Both the position numbers and the translations under genes were made by a program. Shown here one piece after another: positions 1 through 6,305 of a stretch of DNA of 28,179 nucleotides (position 1 is its first letter; each line of letters starts with the position of its first letter). The DNA lies in IMG/VR virus record IMGVR_UViG_3300003886_000038, positions 1 to 28,179 of that record; one strand, written 5' to 3'. The notes under the pieces were generated by a model. It saw only the letters and a list, made by a program, of their open reading frames with translations, did no database searches and was not told the DNA's origin. Source of the DNA: a virus.

Positions 1-207
1 CGTCGGGTCGCCCGGGAGGTGCCGCCAGTGTCCGGCGCGGCGGATATCAAAGAAGTGCCGCGAGGTCGTAAGCGTCGGGCCTATCCACACGATGATGCCC
101 CGGCAGACGCGGCACTGTCGTCTGGCGCCCGCTGCATAGCGGCTGGTCTGTGACTTATCGGGCCACGGGTCGCCGTGATGCTTCTTCACATCCTTGTGGC
201 GGCTCAT
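1..207 (-). CDS. Small Cys-containing protein, truncated by the window edge
   Basis: An open frame starts at ATG 207 and runs for 69 codons without a stop to the left edge, so the C-terminus is missing. The ATG shares an ATGA overlap with the stop of the preceding gene (204), the coupling seen at most junctions here, which is why I accept it. The N-terminus is very basic and His-rich (HKDVKKHHGD). A CxxC pair (C32, C35, CRVCRG) could be half of a zinc-binding site. It is the last gene visible in the recombination operon. I do not recognise a family. It could be a small phage zinc-ribbon or HNH-type protein, but no HNH residues lie in the visible part. Confidence 0.6.
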   Translation of the reverse strand, partial: MSRHKDVKKHHGDPWPDKSQTSRYAAGARRQCRVCRGIIVWIGPTLTTSRHFFDIRRAGHWRHLPGDPT

Positions 208-374
208 GCCTCGGCCTCAGCCTTCGCGGCCTTCGCCTTCGCGTCTGCCCCGGCCTTGAGCCGCAGCGCGTCACGGGAGCCGTGCCCACACCAGCAGATG
301 ACGAGCCAGCGATGCTCGTGGCCGCAGACGTAGCACCACGAGGGGCCGGGATGAGACCGCGCCACGCCGGTCAC
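204..374 (-). CDS. Small zinc-ribbon-like protein (56 aa)
   Basis: The start is GTG 374, which overlaps the recT stop as GTGA; a GGAG lies 8 bases upstream, inside the end of recT. Cysteines and histidines are concentrated in the first half (CYVCGHEH then CWCGHG), arranged as two close Cys pairs that could bind one zinc ion. The second half is an alanine/lysine/glutamate-rich helix (KAKAAKAEAEA). It lies directly after the RecT and YqaJ genes and may be a nucleic-acid-binding accessory, but this is only inferred from position and the Cys pattern. A longer reading from 464 exists but would lie deep within recT and has no matching start signal. Confidence 0.6.
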   Translation of the reverse strand: MTGVARSHPGPSWCYVCGHEHRWLVICWCGHGSRDALRLKAGADAKAKAAKAEAEA

Positions 375-1321
375 TTCCACGACTCCTGCTTGTCGTTCGC
401 ATGGTTGCCGGGGTGAGCCACCTCGCGCTTGCACGCTCCCATCTCCTTGTCGAAGCCGGAACATCGCTCAGGTTCGCTCTCTGGCTCGCTGGGCGCCTCC
501 TGCGGGCCTTCCGGCTCCGGTACAGGCGGTTCCACTACCTCGGGCTCTGCCGACGCTCTCCGTTGCGCTACGGCCGCCATGGCCTTGCTCGCTGCCGTCG
601 TCGGAGCGATGGCCTTGGGCGGCTCGGCATCGAGGTCCGCGTCGTATCGCAGCAGCCGCTCCGCCTGTGGTGACAGCGGTAGCCGCTTGCACAGTCGCTT
701 GATGACCGTCTTGCGTGCCATCTCGGAGTACCAGCCGTCCCACGGGCTCGATCGCCGGTTGCCCCCGGCCCGCCGCGCCAGCTCCACCTCCTGCACCTGC
801 ATCAGCTCGGGGATGGTGCCGCCGTTCTTGAGCCTGGCGTAGGCGAACAGCGCACGGATATCGCCACGGTTCGGTGCCTCGCTGTCAGCCAGCGCGGCAT
901 TGATGAAGGGCACATGGCGCCAGTGCGGCCCCTGCTCGTCGCTCCAGTAGTCGAACTCGTCATGCTCGTAGATGACGAACGAGTCCACGTAGGCGACCTC
1001 GCCGGCCTGTCGGACCAGCTTGAGGTAGCCGCGCCACATCGGCATGAGCTGTGCCTTGGTGCCGTAGCGGATGATGGCGGCCTCGCCCAGCGAGCCGGTC
1101 GGCTCGAGGTTGAGCATCGCCGCGTCCCGGATGGCCTCCACGATGGACAGCGGCTCGGCCTGCAAGAGGTCCGAGTTGTTCACCACCGCGTGCAGCGCCA
1201 CCGTCTTGAAGCGTTCCACCGCCTCGGGTGAGCCCAGCAGTGCGGCGAACTGGTCCGCCCGCTCATCAGTCATCCTCACTACCTGGAGGTTCCAGTCGCG
1301 CTGCTTCTCTGCCTGTGTCAT
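371..1321 (-). CDS. recT: RecT-family single-strand annealing recombinase
   Basis: This 316-residue protein matches the RecT/Bet-type annealing family. The recognisable core is in the first ~215 residues: a motif around AIRDAAMLNLEPTGSLGEA, followed by a conserved stretch with MPMWRGYLKLVRQAG, EHDEFDYW and later WDGWYSEMARKTVIKRL. RecT proteins coat single-stranded DNA and pair it with a complementary strand, working with a partner exonuclease. That partner is probably the YqaJ-type gene just upstream, whose stop overlaps this ATG as ATGA. After the core comes a Pro/Glu-rich low-complexity linker (about residues 250-285), then a small Cys-containing tail (CSGFDKEMGACKREVAHPGNH). In RecT proteins the C-terminal tail often mediates contact with single-strand-binding protein, so this tail may do the same. 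Confidence 0.92.
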   Translation of the reverse strand: MTQAEKQRDWNLQVVRMTDERADQFAALLGSPEAVERFKTVALHAVVNNSDLLQAEPLSIVEAIRDAAMLNLEPTGSLGEAAIIRYGTKAQLMPMWRGYLKLVRQAGEVAYVDSFVIYEHDEFDYWSDEQGPHWRHVPFINAALADSEAPNRGDIRALFAYARLKNGGTIPELMQVQEVELARRAGGNRRSSPWDGWYSEMARKTVIKRLCKRLPLSPQAERLLRYDADLDAEPPKAIAPTTAASKAMAAVAQRRASAEPEVVEPPVPEPEGPQEAPSEPESEPERCSGFDKEMGACKREVAHPGNHANDKQESWK

Positions 1322-2316
1322 TCCGTCTCCTTGAATCTGACATCGAGTCTGCGCGTGCCCGGCCGTCCCGGTCCGGTATGCAGGCTCTCGATGGCGTCGA
1401 GGTCATCGAGGCTTGCCGCGAACGCTTGCGACTCGGCCCAGAAGTCTCCGAGTATCTCCCGATACGCTGCCGCTACCGCCTGCCAGTCCGTCACCGGCTT
1501 GCCGTCCTTGGTGCGCTTCCATGTGATGGTGAAGCCCTCGCCGCGCAGCCCCGAGTCGTCCCCGATGACCTCACGGATACGGTTCGCCAGCAGCTCGTCC
1601 GCCGCCTTCGCCTCGCGCAACGTGTCGCGACTCTCGCGCAGCGCCTGTACGAGTAGCTGCTGCTCCGCCGTGGCGGGCCTGATATCGCCCGTCTCGTCGG
1701 GATGCTGTGACGCCAGCCATGCACGCGTCCGTTCGGTGCCATCCACCTCGGGCGGCTCGTGCGGCTCGATGTGCGTCCACCAGAAGCGCTCCAGCTCGGC
1801 GCGCATCTCGGCGATGAAAGCGTCGTCACGCGGCACCGTGTAGCGGCGGAACTCGCGCGAACGGATGACCGCCGCGATGTCCACCGAATCGCGGCCCATC
1901 ACCATCATCTGGTGCTGCACCTGCGCCCAGTAGTGCGGCGGTACCTCGCCGTCAGGAGCCTCGCCCCAGCCCTTCGCGCTGCCTGCCGTCTTTATCTCCA
2001 CGATGAGCCCCTTGGCCCCGGTGTAGTCGAGATGCGTGCCCAGGAAGGGGAAGCCCGCGATGCGCTCCAGCCGCCGCGACTTGCGCAGCCGTACGCCCGT
2101 CTCCTCTTCGTAGAGGTCCGCTATGGGTCGCTCCATCGCCAGGCCGAAGTAGGCAGGCAGCCCGGCCGTGTCGGGCCCGGCCTCACCGACCTTGGCGCGG
2201 TACACGTCGTTGGCCGTGGCCCACGGGCTCAGGCCGAGGATGGCCGGCGCATCGCTCGCGCCGAGATAGTCGTTCTGATGGTCGCCCGCACATGCCGGGC
2301 ACTTCCACTCGCTCAT
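1318..2316 (-). CDS. YqaJ-type phage exonuclease (RecE/lambda Exo-like nuclease)
   Basis: This 332-residue nuclease has the YqaJ signature of the PD-(D/E)XK superfamily: an N-terminal DYLGASDAPAILGLSPW segment, E62 in GLAMERPIA, D97 in THLDY, E107-x-K109 in VEIKTA, and a Q-rich helix (AQVQHQ, 131-136). It would digest one strand of linear duplex DNA so that the following RecT can anneal the exposed strand. The preferred start is ATG 2316, because GGAG lies 6 bases upstream and the ATG shares TGATG with the preceding tiny gene. Frames open as far as 2652 contain no conserved sequence. A CPAC pair at residues 6-9, followed by H13, could add a zinc site at the N-terminus. The C-terminal third (~200-332) looks helical and is less conserved. 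Confidence 0.9.
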   Translation of the reverse strand: MSEWKCPACAGDHQNDYLGASDAPAILGLSPWATANDVYRAKVGEAGPDTAGLPAYFGLAMERPIADLYEEETGVRLRKSRRLERIAGFPFLGTHLDYTGAKGLIVEIKTAGSAKGWGEAPDGEVPPHYWAQVQHQMMVMGRDSVDIAAVIRSREFRRYTVPRDDAFIAEMRAELERFWWTHIEPHEPPEVDGTERTRAWLASQHPDETGDIRPATAEQQLLVQALRESRDTLREAKAADELLANRIREVIGDDSGLRGEGFTITWKRTKDGKPVTDWQAVAAAYREILGDFWAESQAFAASLDDLDAIESLHTGPGRPGTRRLDVRFKETE

Positions 2317-2402
2317 CATCGTCTCCATTCGATGCTGACCACGAGCCCGGCGAGTAGCGCGAACGCCACCGCCAGCCCGTAGAAGATGTCCGAGGGGTTC
2401 AT
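2316..2402 (-). CDS. 28-residue single-pass membrane peptide
   Basis: This tiny gene is supported by its two junctions. Its ATG (2402) overlaps the stop of the previous gene as ATGA, and its stop overlaps the ATG of the exonuclease as TGATG. The product begins MNPSDIFYG, continues with about 16 hydrophobic residues (LAVAFALLAGLVVSI) and ends in a positively charged EWRR. This is a typical single transmembrane helix with a short cytoplasmic tail. The hydrophobic periodicity and lack of charged residues in the core argue against chance. Its function is unknown. It could be a holin-like or superinfection-exclusion peptide, or a coupling leader for the nuclease gene. Confidence 0.6.
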   Translation of the reverse strand: MNPSDIFYGLAVAFALLAGLVVSIEWRR

Positions 2403-2656
2403 CGGTCCTGCCGCACATGCCACAGCCAGTCAAGCCGCGCACGCGCCGCCGTGACCCGCTTGGCGATGGCAGCAGCGGAGACACCTTCCTCGCGCGCCAT
2501 CGCCCGATACGTCGTCTCCGCGATGCGTCGCAGCAGCTCGCGGTCCTCGTCCTCGCGCTCAAGCGCTGCCCGTGCCCGCTGCCGCTCGTGGAAGCAGGGC
2601 CGACACAGCGTCGAGCGCTCGTGGATGGTCGCGTCGCAGCGCTCGCAGGCATTCAC
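2399..2656 (-). CDS. Small Cys-ribbon plus helical protein (85 aa)
   Basis: The start is GTG 2656, which overlaps the stop of the preceding zinc-finger gene as GTGA. The product opens with CERC and LCRPC (CxxC-x11-CxxC spacing), a likely zinc ribbon. A highly charged helix follows (ERQRARAALEREDEDRELL), then a possible helix-turn-helix-like segment (MAREEGVSAAAIAKRVTAARARLDWL). The architecture suggests DNA binding and possibly regulation, which fits a gene at the head of a recombination operon. An in-frame reading from 2725 would overlap the previous gene by more than 70 bases and is less likely. No named family is recognised. Confidence 0.65.
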   Translation of the reverse strand: MNACERCDATIHERSTLCRPCFHERQRARAALEREDEDRELLRRIAETTYRAMAREEGVSAAAIAKRVTAARARLDWLWHVRQDR

Positions 2657-2826
2657 TGCGGCACCGCCCGGTCGCCTTGGGGCCAGCGATCCTCCCATCG
2701 GTGCCAGCGGCCGGAGCCGTGACATGCGTAGCAGCGGACCGTGGAATAGGCGGCATCGTCCCCGACGCGGCGCCTGCGCGTGCCCTTGCCGCGACAGGCG
2801 CTACAGATGGTGCTATCGCTCGCCAT
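2653..2826 (-). CDS. DnaJ-type zinc-finger-like mini protein (57 aa)
   Basis: ATG 2826 to TGA 2653 encodes 57 residues with two CxxCxGxG-type repeats: CSACRGKG near the N-terminus and CYACHGSG near the middle. This is the signature of the zinc-binding module found in DnaJ and in many small phage proteins. Two such repeats can form one zinc centre. The start overlaps the previous gene by 14 bases and the stop overlaps the next gene as GTGA, so it sits in a tightly coupled operon. The module is often a protein-protein or nucleic-acid contact element. Its partner here is unknown; the neighbouring recombination proteins are candidates by location only. Confidence 0.75.
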   Translation of the reverse strand: MASDSTICSACRGKGTRRRRVGDDAAYSTVRCYACHGSGRWHRWEDRWPQGDRAVPQ

Positions 2827-3073
2827 CGGACACCATCTCGGCCTTGAGCATCCGACCGCCAGCGAGTGCGCCGGGCCATGAGCGCATCGGGTTGGTCATG
2901 TCGCGGTCCTGTAGGCCGATGCCGCTCAGGCGCTCAAGCGGCCACGCACCAAGCCCGTCAGACGGGTCGAACGGACCGTGGACATGGCTAGGAACTTCCG
3001 CCAGGCTGAAGTGTCGGCCCAGTCTCGCGCGCTGGCGAGATAGCTCCGAAGGGGTCGGATAGTGAGGGGTCAT
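2813..3073 (-). CDS. Hypothetical protein, first gene of the recombination operon (86 aa)
   Basis: ATG 3073 has a strong ribosome binding site (GGAGG, 6 bases upstream) and is the first gene after the promoter at 3119-3158. The product has 86 residues, is Pro- and Arg-rich, and shows no transmembrane segment or Cys pair. A short central stretch (HVHGPFDPSDGLGAWPLERL) looks folded, but I do not recognise a family. The last 14 bases overlap the start of the zinc-finger gene downstream. As the promoter-proximal gene it may be an early regulator; that is position-based inference only. Confidence 0.65.
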   Translation of the reverse strand: MTPHYPTPSELSRQRARLGRHFSLAEVPSHVHGPFDPSDGLGAWPLERLSGIGLQDRDMTNPMRSWPGALAGGRMLKAEMVSDGER

Positions 3074-3118
3074 CTCGTGCCTCCAAGTGGCTGGCCGCTC
3101 ATCGTCGGCTCTGGACCG

Positions 3119-3158
3119 AGTATAAACCCCTTGACGCCCGCTGTATACCCCCTATATC
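3119..3158 (-). promoter_or_regulatory. Promoter for the recombination operon
   Basis: On the minus strand TATACA (3147-3142), a 17-base spacer and TATACT (3124-3119) form a sigma-70-like promoter about 45 bases before ATG 3073. A GATATA-GGGGGT block lies immediately upstream of the -35 and matches the block upstream of the -35 at the other promoter in this window (17777-17793). The stop of the upstream membrane-protein gene (3157) lies within this block, so the promoter starts right where the previous operon ends. The -35 is a 4/6 match to consensus; activity is inferred. Confidence 0.55.
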
Positions 3159-3375
3159 AGCGGTCGAAGGCACGCAATCCAAGCAGCATGAGAAGCGCCC
3201 CGATGAGGCTGCCCACCAGGCCCAGCAGCAGCGTCGAATCCTGCGTCGCCTCGGGCATCAGGGCAGGCATCAGCAGGACCGAGCCGACGATGAGTGAGAT
3301 GAGGGCCAGCATCACGATGGCCACCACGGCGCGAAGCTGATACGACAGGTCACGCTCACGGTCGCGTCTCGCCAC
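3157..3375 (-). CDS. Small two-helix membrane protein, holin-like (72 aa)
   Basis: The chosen start is GTG 3375, with GGGAG five bases upstream; a longer reading from GTG 3432 has no ribosome binding site. The N-terminus is charged (ARRDRERD). Two hydrophobic helices follow (AVVAIVMLALISLIVGSVLLM and LLLGLVGSLIGALLMLLGL), separated by a short polar loop (PEATQDS), and the end is a basic RAFDR. Two helices with a charged N-terminus fit a class II holin or antiholin. A second holin candidate lies beside the endolysin at 26007-26252, so the pair could act together. It could equally be an unrelated envelope protein. It is the last gene before the next promoter. Confidence 0.7.
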   Translation of the reverse strand: MARRDRERDLSYQLRAVVAIVMLALISLIVGSVLLMPALMPEATQDSTLLLGLVGSLIGALLMLLGLRAFDR

Positions 3376-3458
3376 GGGGTCTCCCTTGCTGGGGTCAGAA
3401 GGCCCGCAGTCTGAGGATGACCGACGCTCCACCGCGAGGCACTAGTTACTTATGCGTA

Positions 3459-3563
3459 TCAGATGATAGTCGCCAGTGCCCGCGCCAGTGCCCGGATGCC
3501 TCGCTCGCCGACGAGCGCCCATGCCGTCGCGCCGATAGCCACGCCCGCGATGAATGTCTCCAT
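3459..3563 (-). CDS. 34-residue membrane-associated peptide
   Basis: This short gene follows the tail-tip gene by 12 bases and has the strongest ribosome binding site in the region: AAGGAGG ending six bases before ATG 3563. The product is a hydrophobic helix (FIAGVAIGATAWALVG) followed by an amphipathic, arginine-containing helix (RGIRALARALATII). The sequence could span or lie along a membrane. Its place between tail genes and another small membrane protein suggests a role in lysis or at the host envelope, but nothing shows this directly. The strong start signal is the main reason to accept it. Confidence 0.6.
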   Translation of the reverse strand: METFIAGVAIGATAWALVGERGIRALARALATII

Positions 3564-3575
3564 CTCAAACCTCCT

Positions 3576-6305
3576 TCATGCCGGCATGTACTCCACTCGG
3601 ATGACGGCAGCGAGTGCCGGGGCGCTGCCGAGGGTGAACGTGCCCGCACTGCGATCGAACGAAGCCGGTTCGGTCAGCACGCCATCCACCCACACCTTGA
3701 GTGTACCGACCCACTCCTCGATATACCAGACCGTCGATGAGCCATCTCCGGGCGGCAGGAACGTCGTGGTGAGCCCGTCCGACCCGAGCTGCGCCTTGAT
3801 GTAGTCCACGGACAGCTTCATGTTCCCCGGCGACACATTCCCGTAGAACTGCACATACAGCCATGACACGTCCGCTAGGCCCGGCTCATCGACTCGCGCC
3901 AGCGTCGTATCCCATGCCACCGGCTCAGGGTCCGAAGCCAGCCACAGCCGGGCCCGCAATGTCGCACCTCGAGCATCGAAGCGCAGCAGGTAGTAGGTGT
4001 CGGCCAGCAGCGTCTTGGCGACGAACGTGCCGAACGTCGAGCCACTGAGTAGCACCAGCCCGCGCAGCCCCGACGACGAGTACGAGGTCGCCACCGCGTC
4101 GCCGAGATGGATGCGCACCCCCGGCCGCGAGGTGTCATCGAACGTCTGGAACTGGAGCATGTTCGCGGCCGCATCCGTCACGTCGCCGAGGTAGAGCGCC
4201 TTGAAGCGCACGAGATATGAGGCCGGCATGGACCATGGCCCCGACGGCTCCTCGGTCGTATCGCCGGGCGTCTCGGAACGCAGCTTCTCGATGACCTCTG
4301 TGCCGTCGGCCGAGACGACGATGGTGCCATCAGTGCCATCGGTCGCCGCCACAGCAGAGCCCGTTACCACCTCCGTCGTCCAGATGTTGCCGCCCTCCCA
4401 CGGCGCCTCGGTGTCGACGCCCTCTCCGAGCAGGATGGTGCCCCATGCCGAGCCGGCTGTGAGCGCCGAGCGGATGGCGACCGTGAACGCCACGGCTGCC
4501 CCGGTGTAGGTGTAGCCGGTCGGGTCTTCGGTCAGCGAATCGTCCGTCTTGGTGCTGACGCGCCAGTACGCGGCACTGCCCAGGAAACCGCCGGCATCGG
4601 TCGCGTAGCCTGTCGGGTCGCCGCTGATGGATGACACCGCGATGCCGAAGGTATACCAGCGAGCCGACGACGCCTCTATCCATGTCGGGTCCAGCTCTGG
4701 GGGATTGGCGATGGACGCATCGCTGCTCGCCTCCAGCTCGATGGCATCGGTGAGCACGTAGCCCATGATCGAGTATTCCTGGTTGAGCGTCGTCGTGACC
4801 GCGAGCGTCTGCCCGGTCGCGGCCCAGCTCTCGGTGCCGTCGATGATGCGATAGACGACCCACGATGCGTTGCTCCCCGGACCGGCCACGAACGCCGCTG
4901 AGGTGAAGCCATGCGTGCTCACGAGGTCATCGTGGAACTCCGACGCCGTGGAGGTGTTCGTTCCGAAGATGACCACCATGCGCCCTGTCACATCAGGCCC
5001 GTTAGGCAAGAGCACCGAGTGCGACGTCTGCGGTGAGGCACTGACGTTAGGCTGTGAATCGAATACATCCGGGTACCCAGTGCCCGTAGATGACGTCCGG
5101 TCGAAGTCGTCCAGCACGTACTCGGATGTGTCGATGCCACTACCGCTGCCCCCGCCGTCCCCGCCATCTCCACCGCTGCCACCGCCTCCATCTCCTCCGT
5201 CGCCGCCGCCGAAGTCGTCATCGAGGTTCACCGGCCGTATCTTGTCGCGGATGCTGAGGCGCACGTCGTACTCGACGTCCGAGAAGCCCTGCCCGCCCTG
5301 ACGTGGCCGGATGGTGGCGCCCGTGATGCGGAAGTAGGTAAAGGCCGTGACGCCGCGAGCCCGCAGCTTGACCTGGATGCGCATCCCCGCCCGGAGTTCG
5401 CCCAGCGCCGAGCCCGGCACCGACACCGTGAGGCCCAGCCGCTTCGTCTCCTCGTTCAGCTTGTCCAGTTGCCGCACAGCCCACTTGCGCGCCGTCTTGG
5501 ACTTCTTCATGTTGCGCTTGATGACCGTCCGGTGGAGCTGCCGGTAGGCGGTCTGCGTCGCCGCCTTTACCTTCCAGACCCAGCCCGACGCCCATCGAAC
5601 GTACATGCCGCTGTAGATGCGCTGCGGGTCCAGCGTGTAGTCCACCGCGGACGGCCCGAACGTCACCGCGTCATCGATATCCGTGGGGTCATCGCTGATG
5701 CGCAGGCTGCTCGTGAACGCCGCCGTGCTCGAGCCCGTCTTGTCGTAATAGAGCACCCAGCCCGTGCCCTGCTTCCAGTAGACATAGAAGTTCTTTCCGG
5801 CAGCCTCGGCAGCGTCATCAAGCACGTCCAGCGGCGTCTTGCCCCTGTAGTTCGTCTTGTCCATGTCCACGGTGTTGGTGTTGGGTATCTGACCAGCGCC
5901 GTCGAGCATCGCCAGCCCGCTCATGCCGATGAGCCAGTTGACGCGCTGGTAGTCCGTCTCGGCCGGTCGTTTCGCGGTCGCGCTGCGCAGCACCCGGTCG
6001 GTCAACACGGTGTTGTGATCCTCCAGCACGGGCGACCACTGCCGCTGCGTGCCCGCCACGAGTGGCCCCTTATCAGGGCTGCGCTCCGCGATGTAGCCGC
6101 CCGCGATGGTGGTGGGGGTCGCCGTCGATTCGGTCGCCAGCCATTTCTTCGTGGCAGGCGCGAGGTCCGCCGTGCCGGTCGTGTCATCGATGACGATATT
6201 GCCTGCTCCGACCTGTCCCTGGATGGCCTGCATATCGAGCGCGATGGAATCGAGGCGCACCTTGTCGGTGACGTCCACCGAGTCGATAGTGATGGTGAGG
6301 CTCAT
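3576..6305 (-). CDS. Tail-tip (baseplate hub) protein fused to a fibre-like region (909 aa)
   Basis: This is the first gene after the tape measure, where siphophages encode distal tail and tail-associated proteins. Residues 1-360 look like a tail hub: SLTITIDSVDVTDKV at the start, a mixed beta region (KNFYVYWKQGTGWVLYYDK, 171-189) and ELRAGMRIQVKLRARG-type strands near 303-318. Residues 362-390 are a Gly/Asp/Ser linker (GGGDGGDGGGGSGGD and similar). The remaining ~520 residues are beta-rich, Thr/Ser/Gly-rich, with jelly-roll-like segments (RPGVRIHLGDAV, YYLLRFDARGATLRARLWL), typical of carbohydrate-binding or fibre domains. The product would form the tail tip and probably bind the host surface. 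No separate distal-tail gene is seen. ATG 6305 overlaps the tape-measure stop as ATGA. Confidence 0.8.
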   Translation of the reverse strand: MSLTITIDSVDVTDKVRLDSIALDMQAIQGQVGAGNIVIDDTTGTADLAPATKKWLATESTATPTTIAGGYIAERSPDKGPLVAGTQRQWSPVLEDHNTVLTDRVLRSATAKRPAETDYQRVNWLIGMSGLAMLDGAGQIPNTNTVDMDKTNYRGKTPLDVLDDAAEAAGKNFYVYWKQGTGWVLYYDKTGSSTAAFTSSLRISDDPTDIDDAVTFGPSAVDYTLDPQRIYSGMYVRWASGWVWKVKAATQTAYRQLHRTVIKRNMKKSKTARKWAVRQLDKLNEETKRLGLTVSVPGSALGELRAGMRIQVKLRARGVTAFTYFRITGATIRPRQGGQGFSDVEYDVRLSIRDKIRPVNLDDDFGGGDGGDGGGGSGGDGGDGGGSGSGIDTSEYVLDDFDRTSSTGTGYPDVFDSQPNVSASPQTSHSVLLPNGPDVTGRMVVIFGTNTSTASEFHDDLVSTHGFTSAAFVAGPGSNASWVVYRIIDGTESWAATGQTLAVTTTLNQEYSIMGYVLTDAIELEASSDASIANPPELDPTWIEASSARWYTFGIAVSSISGDPTGYATDAGGFLGSAAYWRVSTKTDDSLTEDPTGYTYTGAAVAFTVAIRSALTAGSAWGTILLGEGVDTEAPWEGGNIWTTEVVTGSAVAATDGTDGTIVVSADGTEVIEKLRSETPGDTTEEPSGPWSMPASYLVRFKALYLGDVTDAAANMLQFQTFDDTSRPGVRIHLGDAVATSYSSSGLRGLVLLSGSTFGTFVAKTLLADTYYLLRFDARGATLRARLWLASDPEPVAWDTTLARVDEPGLADVSWLYVQFYGNVSPGNMKLSVDYIKAQLGSDGLTTTFLPPGDGSSTVWYIEEWVGTLKVWVDGVLTEPASFDRSAGTFTLGSAPALAAVIRVEYMPA

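Noticed and set aside
2317-2652. A 112-residue N-terminal extension of the YqaJ-type nuclease
   Set aside because: The extension is Arg/Ser-rich and unconserved, overlaps two better supported small genes, and ATG 2316 has a good ribosome binding site and a TGATG coupling junction.
3131-3158. Plus-strand promoter TTGACG with TATATC at 16 bases spacing
   Set aside because: No plus-strand gene follows. The same bases make a better minus-strand promoter supported by similarity to the 17753-17793 promoter.
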